Positions 20,625 to 32,000 of a DNA stretch of 53,945 nucleotides are shown one piece after another. A model generated the notes under the pieces. The model was not told the DNA's origin and did no database searches. It saw only the letters and a program-made list of their open reading frames with translations. Each line of letters opens with the position of its first letter. Within the stretch, counting starts at the first letter, position 1. The stretch covers positions 1 to 53,945 of the forward strand of contig NZ_PJBZ01000059.1 in assembly GCF_002835995.1 (NCBI RefSeq), written 5' to 3'. This DNA is from Psychromonas sp. Urea-02u-13. Its GTDB lineage: Bacteria > Pseudomonadota > Gammaproteobacteria > Enterobacterales > Psychromonadaceae. The translations under genes and the position numbers were made by a program.

Positions 20625-23600
20625 TTACGCCTCTATAATACTCAGCACGATATCTTTCACTTCGTATATACGTAAGCCATCTTTAGAAAGATTTGCATCA
20701 CCCACTAAGCGCACTTCGTTATCGGTTTTGATAATGTCTGTGATATGCACATCTAAGCTCATCTGTTTATTAAGTGGTGTAATTTGACCACGGTATTTCC
20801 ACACAACATTAGTTAAAGGTGCTTCAAAGCGTGGATTTTTAAATTGCTTACCCAAATCATTGGTTAATGCATAAATTTGTAACAATTCAATAATCGCTTC
20901 CACACCTAATGAGCCCGGCATAACAGGATCTTGATGGAAGTGATAACGGAAGAACCAATCCGTTGCATCGATAGTACGCTCGCCATAGATGTAACCCATT
21001 GAAGCTTTACCGCCTCCTTCTACAATCGACACAGTATCAACAAAGTTAAGTTGTCCACCAGCCAATTTGTAATGGGCTTTAGTAATAGGTGCTTGGTACA
21101 GCGCTAGTGACTTATCAGTTAAATCAATATTCTGAATGTTCGATGTAGACGTATTGTTATCAACAAACCAGGCATTAGTGATTTTACCGTTATCAATACC
21201 TAATTGATTCGACAGAGCATCCCCACCAAAGTAACCAAATACTGCTTTACCCGTATAGAACTTTTCACCGTCAACTAATAAATCAAAGGTAAAGCTTTGT
21301 ACGATCATGCCACCGGCCATGGTCGTACTTAACAATACAGATTCATTAACGATGGTTTTACCACGTAGGTCTACTTTTTTCAGTAACTCACCAGAGCCAT
21401 CGAGATTACGGAAGAACAGATCTTTTTCAGGATAAACTAAGGTTGTACCCATATAACCTGAGATGAAGCCATTAGGTTGTAATGCGATTTCCATAATCAA
21501 CGAATATGGCATCCAATTATCAACACTGTTTTTAGTGAAATACCATGCATCTGCTGGCACATAATACTCTGCAACACAGCTAGCTGGCTTTTTAAGGTCT
21601 AAACGCTCACCTTGAACATCAATCACACGTGTTACAACTTGTAGGTCACCACAAGGCGTTCTTGGCGGAATACGGCCTTCATAGACATCAAAAGCAGGAC
21701 CAAAACAGTTAGATATATTACCTGTCGCAAATTCAAACATATGATAAGGCGTAAATGGCACGGTATCAGGCGTGCGATTTTGTCCTTCAACTACAGGCGC
21801 TTCAAAATGCTTGATCGGTGTAACACCTTTCTCTTTCGGTGCATCAAAATCAGATTCAACACGCATTAACGGTTTTTGAGCATTCTTAAATGGCTGAACA
21901 CCCCTTTCGTCAGTAATCAGATCATTTTCAAGTGCATGAATCGCTTCAGGACTAATTTGACCAAGATGACTTTCTAATTCATTAAAAGAAGACTCAACTG
22001 AATCAGGTAATAACTGCACATTACTTGGTAACGTTACAGGATAAGCTGAGTTTTCATCTTGATCTTTAATTTCCATACACAGGTTTTTAAAATCAACAAC
22101 CACTTTACCATCAAGGATAATATCAATATTCGCTTTGATAAACGGACGTGGAGACATGCCTAATTCAACCACTTCTAAACGATAGGTTAAGGTATTCGTT
22201 TGTGGAAGTACTTGTCCACGACAACGCACTGTTTGTGCTTCGCCACGCATAGGTTGGAAACGTGCATTATTCACAGTGCCATTCATACCTAACCACAGCA
22301 TAAAGAACATAGCGACTTGGCCACAGCCTTCCGACATCAGTGAGCCAGCCATCACCTGATCACCTTGGAAGTGACATGGAAAATACCAATGGTTTGGATC
22401 TAAGTCTTTCTGACCTTCGATTAACCCTAACCCCCAATGACCACCTTGTGGCTCCACTTTCGTAATACGCTCAATCATTAAGAACTTCTCTGATGAGAAT
22501 TTTAATGATGGGTTACGACCTTGTTGATCATATTCAGGACCAAAACAACCGGTGATATCACCTTCCACCAGCTTCATCATGTCCGCATAGTTATATTGCG
22601 TTTGAGTATTATTAATCAGCGGTTTGAAGTAAGACTTCTTAGCATTAATAAACGCTTCTTTGTCTTTATCGTTATGAATAACCCCTTTACCATCTGCAAG
22701 CTCTTCATCAGTGAAGAAACCCGCACAGCCATTACGCATGATTAATACTTTCTTATCCCCTACGTAACAATCGTAATGGAAAAAGAACAACAGTTGCTCA
22801 CCATTGCGTGCATAAGAATCAATGTGAATCTCATAACGTAATGTTTCACCACCAAAGGCCATGTCTTCTAAGAAGGTTAATTGGCAATCCAATAAACGAT
22901 AAATACGCTCACTTTTGTTTGAGAAATCAATACCAATATAAGAAATCAGCATTAAATCACATTGCCCAGATTCAACCGATACAGACCATGGAATATGACC
23001 ATCAATCAAAAACGGCGCATCAACAGGAATATCGTACTCTGTTGCCATGTAAGATTTTTTGTATTCATTCACCGTGGCATCAAGGTCAGTCACACGGGTT
23101 ACTAACAAATAATCGGTTGTTGGTAGACGTACACGACGTGGGTAGCTATCGATGATTTTATATTCTTCACCAAATACTTTACTAATATCACCTTCAGCAA
23201 ATTCAACTAAATCAGCGGTATCGTAAATGACCTTTGCAGGTTGATTAAAACGCTCTTCAAGTTGAAGTGGTGGATATTGGTAACCCGCTGGGCCTTTAAT
23301 CGCAAAACCCGATGCTGGTTGTTCAATATCAACAGCTGCAATCGTTTCAGTAAGCTCAGTCGAGCTTGTTTGTAATACAGGCGTTTGTCCTGACAGGGTT
23401 TGAGCTTGTAATTTAATCAAGGTAGATATCTGTTTTTCAGCCGCCTGACGCGCATGAATAAAGGCTTGATGCGTCTGTGCTTGCTGGAAAATTTCGCTAC
23501 TTGTTTTACTGCTTACATTTTTTTGTTGTTTTTGTTTATTTGTTGGATTCATTTTAACTTTCTCTGGGGAAGTTACAGGATGAGTGTCTGTTATATAGTC

Positions 23601-26519
23601 TGGTGCAATTTCTGTTTGTTCTGCTCTAAAGAGAGCTGATGCTGATGTATTAGTCACGTTTAACAGTGATAAATCCACAGCATGATTAATATTGATGGCA
23701 GGCGAATTCATTAACTGTGTTTTCATCTCTGTAAACACTGGGTTCGCTTGATGGCTTAGTATTGATTGCTCAATATCAGCGCCACCTAATACAATCGGTT
23801 TCACCAATGAGAAAGGCTTTTTACCGCCCTTATCTTCTTTAGGCGCTGCTTGGTAAGCATTCGCCGTTGACGATAAAATAAGATGCGCACAGCTCATGTC
23901 TTTGCCTAAGCCATTCACCGCAACATTCTCGGTTTTCTGCTGATTGAGATGCAAAGCTGACTTAATCAAACTGACGATGCCCGAAGCATTAAACAAATGA
24001 CCTACTTGACGTTTTACACTGTCAATCGGCGCGTTAGGGTAACGTATTGAAAGTGAAACTTGCTCAGCATGGTTATCGGCACTAAAACCACTGGCATAGG
24101 CTTCAACATGAGTAATGTCAGTCGCTTGAATGCCCGCTTGTAAACAGGCTTTTTCGCTGGCTTTATTAATCGCATTTGCATCACTACCAGAGACAAAACT
24201 AACAGCATCAATTTGTGCATAGCTATTTGCATAGCTATTTGCATAGCTATTTGCATAGCTATTTACTGAACTACTGACTGGTGTTGCAGTGGCTTGAGCG
24301 GATGATTTTAAAACAATAGCACCCGCGCCTTCTCCGACTAACCATTGCGTATTTTGTAATGGGTCGGCATGGCTTGTCGCGTTTTCAGACACTGCGCCAT
24401 AACGTTGACGTAAACTGATATTCTCAAAAGAGCCCGCAAGATCAACAGCTGCAATCACCACCGCATCAACATCTGAAGTAGCAAACAAGTTTTGTGCTAA
24501 CTCTACACAACGGTAAACCGAGTTTTCTTCACTAGAAACCGTAAAGGCAGGGCCTGAAAAATCCCATAACGCTGAAATACGTGACGCCATGATATTACCG
24601 ATGAAACTGGTATATTGGTTTAACTGTGCAGGCGAGGCAATGCTCTCTTTACAGATATTAGTTAACTCGTCTTGCTGCTCAGAGGTTAAGTTAATACCCT
24701 GCTCATTTAAGCTTTCTTCGATTTGAGTGGTTAAATTAACACGCCCGCGATATTGATGAAGATCCAGCTCAAGTCCCATTGCCACTAACACAGCAACATT
24801 TTCCCCCTCTGTTAATCCCGCTTGTAAAACAGCATTATCAGCGACTTTCATCATCATCAATTGTTGTGGAATCAGGCAATCCTGTGGATTAGGTGGCACT
24901 TTGAAACGTAAGAAATCAATGTCAAACTGTTCAACATAGCCGCCTTTAGGTGCCTCATTAACGCCAACTGTATATTTAACCAGTTGTTGTGTGTTAATGC
25001 CTTTCCAGCGTTGTGCAGGTAATTCACGGAATGTATTTGTATTGCTGGTCATCAAGTGACTAAAGTCAGCTAAATTAGCACAATGGCCAACAATACAATC
25101 CATGCCAACAATCGACATAGCCGTCAATGGTTTAGGTGCTTCAAAGGTTTCTTGTTGCGCCGTATTACCCGCTTGTAAGACTAAGTGCGCATTACTACCA
25201 CCAAAACCAAAGACACTCACGCCCGCAGTACGTGGCTTACCCGCTTCAATTGGCCAGTTAACAGTATCAATCGGCATCTGCTTACTGGTTAAATAACCCT
25301 GTTTGGTTTTAATCGCATTTTTCAAGCTGATGGTCGCAGGGATTTTAGCTTCGTTTAATGCATAAATAGCTTTAGTCACACCGGGCATACCGGCAGCCGT
25401 CAACAAATGACCAAGATTCGATTTCGCCGATCCCAGTAAAGGTTTGTTATTGTATTGGCTAAAAAACGTTTCCATTGAGGTCAGCTCAACTTTATCGCCT
25501 TTAGGGGTGCCCGTTGCATGACATTCAATGTAATCAACTTGGCTTGGACAAATCTGTGCATCTTGATAAGCACGTTCATAAGCGAGTACTTGCCCTTTGG
25601 TATTTGGGCTTAATACAAACTCACCTTTACCGTCATTCGACAGTGCGCCACCTTTGATAATCGCATGAATGGTATCGCCATCACGCAGTGCATCACTGTG
25701 GCGTTTAAGCACCATCATACCTGCGCCTTCAGCCGCAAATAGACCTTGTGAGTCGTTATCAAAAGGTGCGTGTTTATTATTCGCAGGGAACGCTTGGAAA
25801 ATAGAAAAACCCATATTAACAAACATAGGATCAGCACCAGAGATAGCACCCGCCAACATCATGTCTGCTCGGCCAGTATGTAAATAATCACAAGCCAACT
25901 TCAAGCTATAACAAGAAGAAGCACAGGCCGCATCCAATGAAAAATGAGACGCGCCTAAACCGGATGCTTTTGCCAATAACGCTGAAGGATAACCCGCCAC
26001 TAAGGCGTTATCTGCCAATACACTTTGCGCCGCTGTAAAGTTTTTAAGTTGAAAACGCGCATCGGTTAATTGTTGCAGCGCATTCTCAACCACATGATGA
26101 TAGAAAGGCAGAAACAGATGGTTCGATGTTTTGGTTGGAAACGATAAATTACCAAGAATTAATCCACACTGTTCAAGCGCGTCACTGCCCCAATAACCCG
26201 CATTCTTTAACGCTTGCTCGGTGACATATAATCCCCACTTGTTGATATCATCAAGTTGATTAAGATAGTCGCTATTAATACCACGGCCCGTAAAGGCACT
26301 GGCATCAAAATCAAACCCACGAATGTAACCACCGTACATGCAGTAGAATTTATCCGTATCCCCTTTTTTGCCTAAATACTTGGCAGGATCAACGCCCATT
26401 TCTGTCGCTGTAATTTCAGTTCGATTATCTTGTTTATTTAATAATTGCGTCCAAAATTCTTCCGGTTGACTAGAACCAGGGAAGAGATTCGCAATACCAA
26501 CAATGGCAATATTTTCCAT
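20625..26519 (-). CDS. pfaC: PUFA synthase subunit PfaC (KS-CLF-DH-DH)
   Basis: A 1964-residue multidomain protein. KS: residues about 1-450 with DAACASSC (active Cys199) and ECHATGT. CLF: about 500-900, a KS fold in which the cysteine region reads SSEENSVYR, so no catalytic Cys, as expected for a chain-length factor. Then four hot-dog units in two pairs: an inactive unit (FAEGDISKVFGEEY), an active FabA-like DH (WYFPCHFQGDQVMAGS, His1383), an inactive unit (FATGNISNCFGPAF), and a second active DH (WFFRYHFHQDPVMPGS, His1860). These dehydrate and isomerise to set the cis double bonds. I chose ATG 26519 (MENIAIVGIANLFPG), 10 nt after pfaB; the longer frame to 26591 would overlap pfaB and precedes the KS domain. 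It carries a 12-bp tandem repeat at 24217..24264. Confidence 0.96.
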   Translation of the reverse strand: MENIAIVGIANLFPGSSQPEEFWTQLLNKQDNRTEITATEMGVDPAKYLGKKGDTDKFYCMYGGYIRGFDFDASAFTGRGINSDYLNQLDDINKWGLYVTEQALKNAGYWGSDALEQCGLILGNLSFPTKTSNHLFLPFYHHVVENALQQLTDARFQLKNFTAAQSVLADNALVAGYPSALLAKASGLGASHFSLDAACASSCYSLKLACDYLHTGRADMMLAGAISGADPMFVNMGFSIFQAFPANNKHAPFDNDSQGLFAAEGAGMMVLKRHSDALRDGDTIHAIIKGGALSNDGKGEFVLSPNTKGQVLAYERAYQDAQICPSQVDYIECHATGTPKGDKVELTSMETFFSQYNNKPLLGSAKSNLGHLLTAAGMPGVTKAIYALNEAKIPATISLKNAIKTKQGYLTSKQMPIDTVNWPIEAGKPRTAGVSVFGFGGSNAHLVLQAGNTAQQETFEAPKPLTAMSIVGMDCIVGHCANLADFSHLMTSNTNTFRELPAQRWKGINTQQLVKYTVGVNEAPKGGYVEQFDIDFLRFKVPPNPQDCLIPQQLMMMKVADNAVLQAGLTEGENVAVLVAMGLELDLHQYRGRVNLTTQIEESLNEQGINLTSEQQDELTNICKESIASPAQLNQYTSFIGNIMASRISALWDFSGPAFTVSSEENSVYRCVELAQNLFATSDVDAVVIAAVDLAGSFENISLRQRYGAVSENATSHADPLQNTQWLVGEGAGAIVLKSSAQATATPVSSSVNSYANSYANSYANSYAQIDAVSFVSGSDANAINKASEKACLQAGIQATDITHVEAYASGFSADNHAEQVSLSIRYPNAPIDSVKRQVGHLFNASGIVSLIKSALHLNQQKTENVAVNGLGKDMSCAHLILSSTANAYQAAPKEDKGGKKPFSLVKPIVLGGADIEQSILSHQANPVFTEMKTQLMNSPAININHAVDLSLLNVTNTSASALFRAEQTEIAPDYITDTHPVTSPEKVKMNPTNKQKQQKNVSSKTSSEIFQQAQTHQAFIHARQAAEKQISTLIKLQAQTLSGQTPVLQTSSTELTETIAAVDIEQPASGFAIKGPAGYQYPPLQLEERFNQPAKVIYDTADLVEFAEGDISKVFGEEYKIIDSYPRRVRLPTTDYLLVTRVTDLDATVNEYKKSYMATEYDIPVDAPFLIDGHIPWSVSVESGQCDLMLISYIGIDFSNKSERIYRLLDCQLTFLEDMAFGGETLRYEIHIDSYARNGEQLLFFFHYDCYVGDKKVLIMRNGCAGFFTDEELADGKGVIHNDKDKEAFINAKKSYFKPLINNTQTQYNYADMMKLVEGDITGCFGPEYDQQGRNPSLKFSSEKFLMIERITKVEPQGGHWGLGLIEGQKDLDPNHWYFPCHFQGDQVMAGSLMSEGCGQVAMFFMLWLGMNGTVNNARFQPMRGEAQTVRCRGQVLPQTNTLTYRLEVVELGMSPRPFIKANIDIILDGKVVVDFKNLCMEIKDQDENSAYPVTLPSNVQLLPDSVESSFNELESHLGQISPEAIHALENDLITDERGVQPFKNAQKPLMRVESDFDAPKEKGVTPIKHFEAPVVEGQNRTPDTVPFTPYHMFEFATGNISNCFGPAFDVYEGRIPPRTPCGDLQVVTRVIDVQGERLDLKKPASCVAEYYVPADAWYFTKNSVDNWMPYSLIMEIALQPNGFISGYMGTTLVYPEKDLFFRNLDGSGELLKKVDLRGKTIVNESVLLSTTMAGGMIVQSFTFDLLVDGEKFYTGKAVFGYFGGDALSNQLGIDNGKITNAWFVDNNTSTSNIQNIDLTDKSLALYQAPITKAHYKLAGGQLNFVDTVSIVEGGGKASMGYIYGERTIDATDWFFRYHFHQDPVMPGSLGVEAIIELLQIYALTNDLGKQFKNPRFEAPLTNVVWKYRGQITPLNKQMSLDVHITDIIKTDNEVRLVGDANLSKDGLRIYEVKDIVLSIIEA
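24217..24264. repeat. 12-bp microsatellite in pfaC (4 copies)
   Basis: Four perfect copies of GCATAGCTATTT, encoding NSYA four times on the minus strand in the CLF region. Unit length is a multiple of three, so copy-number change alters length without a frameshift. Confidence 0.95.
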
Positions 26520-26529
26520 AAAATTCTCT

Positions 26530-29046
26530 TTAATTAACTTGCACAAGCAATGAACCACTGAAAAAGGATTCAAGATTAATGTCGACGCCAAAACTGACTA
26601 GTTTGGCAGCTGCACGTGCATAGGTCAGTTGATCATCGGTGCCTTTGGCATTCACGGGCACACTTATGTGATTCTCATTGATGTGATTCTCATTGACGTG
26701 ATTCTCATTGACTCGATTATTATCAATAGCATTTGTTTTTAATATCTTATCCGTCCAACTACACAGCGAACGCCCTGCACCCATTTCAATAAATACCTTC
26801 GAGCCTTTATCGGCGAGGGTATTAATCAAACGCGGGAAATCAACGGACTGGCAAAGACATTTAGCAATGCTTACCGCAATCGCTTTTTCAAGCTGTGGAA
26901 TAGGCAGGTAACAAGAACTTGAAATCATCTTAGTTTGAATACGTTCGGTAACCGACATGCTATAAAGCGCCAGCATCTTGTCGTACTCTTGATAAGCCGG
27001 CTCACTGTGAATGGCGTTAGCCATGTTAAGTGGCATTGCACGTACACCAAGGCGTTTGATTACCTTTAAACAATCTTCAGGGAAACCACCAATGGTTAAA
27101 CTATCGGGTGTATTTACGATAGTTACATAAACCCGTTCATCGGCTTTGATCGACGCATTAACCTGTTCAGCGCTACCTTTAATACTGTAGGTTTCCCAAA
27201 TCTGCTCAAACTCACCGTCTTTAATATCGGGTAAATTCCACAGTTTGCGAATCGCACGTAGTTCACTAGAAAGCTGGTGGTTAAAGGTGTCTGAATTGGC
27301 TAAACGCGCGCTCATGAGTCCTGGCGTTTGCCAACAACCCAGGGCAGCAAACATACTCACTTCACCCATGCTATAACCACAGGCGAAATCTGCTTTTAGT
27401 TTAAACACTTGCTCAAAAATCTTAGTGAAGACACAGGCATAACCCACACCACATTCGGCAATGTTAGCAAGGCTATTACGTAATTCGAGATCTAACTGCT
27501 TCAGTTCTTTAAAACCAAGGGATACCACAGAGCGAGGATTTAAAAGCTCATCTTTTAAGGATGCGCCAATATTATCCGCGAGTGCAATCACACTGGGATA
27601 TATTTCAGGAAACAGGTGGAAAAGATCACGCCCTAGGCCCACATAAGTCGCACCAATACCCGGATACAAAAAGGCTGTTTTTGCATCCTTCTCTGGCTGA
27701 CTGGTAAAGTAACTGCCCTTAGGGGTTTTCCAGTCTGAGTTTTTCGCAAAGGCTGTTTTAACACCAATTAAACTCAGTTGAAGCTCTTTTTGTAGCTCTT
27801 CAATGGATTCGGCAATCAATACCACCTTATAAACACAATCAGCTCTATCTGCATAAAGCTTCTTAGCAAAGGTTTTAAGTTTTTTTCCAATGGTTAACTG
27901 TTCCATTACCTGAGTAAGTTTTATTAATAAATCAGCTTCATTCTCAGCACCAACAATAAACAATGATTGCTTTGAATTATGATTAAAACCATTTTGATGG
28001 ACAGCATTACCCAAAGGTTCGCTTAACAACAAATGACTGTATGTATGAACAGTCATTAAGCTAAGCGCATTAATACGGGCTTTGCCTGAAATCGTTGGGA
28101 AAACAGGGGCTGCTTGATTAAACAGATAAAAAGGTGAATCTACCCATTGATCCAACAATGCTACTGATGGAGAGTCCCAGCCTTTAACCGCAGGGCGGTA
28201 GCGCTGTTGCAATGAAATAACACTGTGTATCAAACCCATTAATTCAGACAAAGCGCCGTTATCACCGAGCACACTTTTCTGACAACTGATGGCTGTTGTT
28301 AGTTTTTTACCACCATTAAAAGCGCTATAAGCTGTTATTAACGCTTTTTGTTCCAACTCATTTAACTGGTTGTTTATACAGGCACTGACTTCTAATGCAT
28401 TAATTTCTTCACCAGAGAGTGATTCAGTTTTTAATGATTGAGCAATAATAGCTTCAATATCAGCATGTTCACCCGTAGTCATATTGGTGATAGTGCTATA
28501 ACAAACGCTATTATTTTCTTGAACAAATGACTCACAGCTTAATAACAGACAGGCAGCCCCTTGCAGAGATGCATAACCATCAAAATGTTCATCAAAACTG
28601 ATCGTTGATTGTGAAACGTTGTGAGTTTGTGTGCTTAATGACGCAGTGATAATTAATACCGCAATATGACCATTATTTTTAATGATCTGAGCGCTACGGT
28701 TCAATGCTTCATCAAGATGGGCGACGGTTTCATAACTAAAATGAGCTTGCGCTGCCCCCTCAATAACCTCATCAATAACTTCTTTGCTATTTTCACTGTT
28801 GTTAGCATTAATGACAATGACAGCGATCTGTTGAGCGGTTAAGTTATTAGACTCAACCACTCGATTTGCGCATTGCTTGTAAAGATCAGAAAAACTGGCA
28901 TTTAATGGTGAACTCGCCGTTAAGCAGTCACCTCGATATAAGCTGGCTTCAACCTGATCGATATTAGCAAGATCGTTAAAAAGTGCGTTAAAACCGATCA
29001 CCGCAAGCGGTGACTCGATAAGTTGTAATGGAGACTGTCCCACCAT
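26530..29046 (-). CDS. pfaB: PUFA synthase subunit PfaB (acyltransferase)
   Basis: An 838-residue protein. The first 350 or so residues look like a decayed ketosynthase-related region with no DACA-type active-site cysteine. The second half is an acyltransferase: FLYPGIGATYVGLGRDLF, then GYSMGE with the catalytic Ser559, and IGGFPEDCLKVIKRLG. In Shewanella, Photobacterium and Moritella systems PfaB is linked to which product (EPA or DHA) is made. The ATG overlaps the pfaA stop by one base (TAATG), so translation is coupled. Near the C-terminus (about 779-793) is a repeat of NENH units made by a 15-bp tandem repeat. DHA versus EPA cannot be decided from sequence alone. Confidence 0.94.
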   Translation of the reverse strand: MVGQSPLQLIESPLAVIGFNALFNDLANIDQVEASLYRGDCLTASSPLNASFSDLYKQCANRVVESNNLTAQQIAVIVINANNSENSKEVIDEVIEGAAQAHFSYETVAHLDEALNRSAQIIKNNGHIAVLIITASLSTQTHNVSQSTISFDEHFDGYASLQGAACLLLSCESFVQENNSVCYSTITNMTTGEHADIEAIIAQSLKTESLSGEEINALEVSACINNQLNELEQKALITAYSAFNGGKKLTTAISCQKSVLGDNGALSELMGLIHSVISLQQRYRPAVKGWDSPSVALLDQWVDSPFYLFNQAAPVFPTISGKARINALSLMTVHTYSHLLLSEPLGNAVHQNGFNHNSKQSLFIVGAENEADLLIKLTQVMEQLTIGKKLKTFAKKLYADRADCVYKVVLIAESIEELQKELQLSLIGVKTAFAKNSDWKTPKGSYFTSQPEKDAKTAFLYPGIGATYVGLGRDLFHLFPEIYPSVIALADNIGASLKDELLNPRSVVSLGFKELKQLDLELRNSLANIAECGVGYACVFTKIFEQVFKLKADFACGYSMGEVSMFAALGCWQTPGLMSARLANSDTFNHQLSSELRAIRKLWNLPDIKDGEFEQIWETYSIKGSAEQVNASIKADERVYVTIVNTPDSLTIGGFPEDCLKVIKRLGVRAMPLNMANAIHSEPAYQEYDKMLALYSMSVTERIQTKMISSSCYLPIPQLEKAIAVSIAKCLCQSVDFPRLINTLADKGSKVFIEMGAGRSLCSWTDKILKTNAIDNNRVNENHVNENHINENHISVPVNAKGTDDQLTYARAAAKLVSFGVDINLESFFSGSLLVQVN
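26666..26710. repeat. 15-bp tandem repeat in pfaB (3 copies)
   Basis: ATGTGATTCTCATTG at 26666 and 26681, then ACGTGATTCTCATTG at 26696, with a decayed fourth unit after. On the minus strand they encode NENH-x units in the C-terminal part of PfaB, after the acyltransferase domain. Confidence 0.95.
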
Positions 29047-32000
29047 TATTTAACCACTTTTAAAAACAGATCATTGAGACTTTCACTGGCAGTGACTTGC
29101 GCGCCAATAACAGAAGCCAAGATCTGCTTCTGTTGGTTAATCATCTGTACATCCGCAATCACTTTTTTATTACGCTTATTGGTAGTTAGCGTTAATTGCA
29201 CATAAAACGGCTGATCAACAGGCACTTCCTGATAAACAGTCCACTGTGCAGTGGCCGTTGGCAAACTGCCTAGACCTAGCTGTTGTCGAACCCAGACTAA
29301 CAGTGCTTGATACACTAAATCGTTAGCAAACACGTTATTAGTGCTGACATCAAACTCGCCCTGCTTCTGTTTAACACTGCTATTAATCACACAGCTCAGT
29401 AATAAACCTTGCTCGTCACAACGGTTAATCGCTGTAATGCCTTGCAAGGTTTCACCGTGAAACAAAGTACCATTTTCATACAGAGCGTGTTGCTCTGTCG
29501 CTAATGTCGGTAACTCACCTTGATAAACAGGTGCAGACTCTTTGTTTTTAACTAACTCTAAAATCGCACTGTAATGGAAAGTAGTTTTGCCCGCCGTTTC
29601 ACTTGAAATTTTCACTTCAACTTCTAGCTTCTCTTCACTATCAGACAATTCACTATCAGTTAGTAGAACAAGATCGATAACATAATCTTCTGCTTGCGAA
29701 CCATCAAAGATAATACCTTTGAACAGTTTGTAATTTTTCAAACCAAGGTAGTGATAACCCGAGTACGCTGACTCAGCAGCTTCCACCATCCATGCAATGG
29801 CACAGACAGTTGGAAACACTTGATTATCACCAATTTGATGATCAGCAAAAAAGGCATTGTTAGTCGCTAAAAGGTTCTTAGTATAACGACTAACTAGTGG
29901 CTTTTTTACAGAAACTTCCTCAGCAGAAGACTCATCTTCACCACCCATGTCATTACCCACTAGGATTTGTGCGCAACGGTTTGTATCAGCCGCTAATTCG
30001 CTGACTAATAACTGTGCGCCTGCATCTAATGGAATAATATAAACACCACGGTCGTTAAACATACGTTTAAGCTCAGGTGTTACCATGCCGCCGTCCCACG
30101 GTCCCCAGTTGAAGCTCACTACTTGTGCTTCAGGGTTCAGTGCTTTAAATCGGAAAGCCGTTTTGTTTAAGATATCGTTGGCCATTGAATAATCAGATTG
30201 ACCCGGGTTACCGTAAAAACCAGCAGCCGATGAGAACATCACTAAATGTTTGATTTTATCTGTTTCAACACAGGCTAGCATTGATAACAAACCATCGATT
30301 TTAGTGCTGTAAACCGCTTCTAGGTCGCTTAATGTTTTTTGTTCAATGAACTTGTCTGCTAATACACCTGCACCGTGAATAAGACCGGTGATATCGCCCC
30401 ATAAATCAGTAATTGGAGACACCGCATTTAATACACTTTCTTTATCCGTTACATCTGCACTAACATATTGCGCAATACCACCAGCCGCTTGAATCGCATC
30501 CAGTGTTTTTGTGATCTCTCTGTTTGCAAGTACCGGTTTAATGAAGTTATTAACCGCAACAGGGGTTGGTTTTTCACCGCTTGCGATTAAGTGCTGCATA
30601 GCCGCTTTTTTAAGTGCCACTTCATCCGTTACACCGTTTGCCCAGCTTGGCTCACCGCTCTCATATTTTGAACGACCTAACAGGATAAACTTAGACTGAT
30701 ACGTTTGCGCTAAACGAATAACACAATGTGCCGTCACGCCTTTTGCACCACCACTCACTAGAAACAGAGAGTTTTCATCAATGCTATTACCAGATTGCAG
30801 CGCGTAACTATCGGTTTTTTCGCCAACCAATGTTAAACGGCCGTTATTGTTAAAACCAATTTCTACTGGTGAAACCTTGCTGTCGTTTAGTTCATCGAAA
30901 ACGATGTTTGCTACTTTGTCAGCACCAAATTTTCTTGCAACGTCGATAACACGACAGAAAACGTTTGGCCATTCATGACTGATTGTTTTCACTAAACCCG
31001 CTAAGCCTGTTTGTACTAAATCGCTGTTATGTTCGTTGTTTTCAACACCAAAACAGCCACCTTGACGTGTTAACACCAAAAACGATGAACGGACATCAGT
31101 ATTATTAGTTGTTGCATCATTCTTAGCAAGACCGGTTAATTTTGCTAATAAGAAAGCAAGTTGTAACCCTTGTTTACTTGCCTGTGGGAATTCAATACCT
31201 TCAATCGCTGTTTTAGCTTGCAAGTAAACCACGGCATGCCATGTTAGTTGTGTTGCTAAAATGGCTTGTAATTCTTTCTCATCGACTTGTCCTAGCTCAG
31301 CCTCTAATTCGATAATATTCACTGCTTTAGAAAATGATTTTGAACTAACGGTTGTTACCCATGATGGTTTTAATACCGTCACAGACCAACCTTGTTGGTT
31401 TAGTTTTTCAGCAAGACGTACTGCACTGCCTTCGCCGTCATCGACCAATAATAGGTTTTCGCCATTAATGCTTGGAGACATGCTAGTTACCGCATCAAGG
31501 TGTTTAACCACAACCGTGCTACTTGGTGATGGAGCAAAATCATTATTAATCGTTGTTGTCGTTACAATGGTTTCAATACCTTCAGGCTTTTTTACAGAAG
31601 TACCTGTTTCAGATTGAACAGCGCTGCCTGCTTTAGATTGCATATAGCTAACGATTTCACCAAGTGTACGTAACTCTGCTAAGTCTTCAGGGTTAAGCTC
31701 TGGTAAGTCAGTGATCTCATCTTGAACCGCACCTAGAATCTCAACACGTTTAATCGAGTCGATACCCAAGTCCGCTTCCATATCCATTGCAAGTTCTAAC
31801 ATCTCTGCAGGGTAACCGGTTTTATCGGCAACCACTGACATCATCACTGATTGAATTTTATCTAAATCAATCGCAACTGGAGCAGGTGTTGATTCTATTG
31901 AACCTGCTGGAGCAATTGCGCCTGCCTTAGATTGCATATAGCTAACGATTTCACCTAAAGTACGTAACTCTGCAAGATCTTCAGGATTAAGCTCTGGTAA

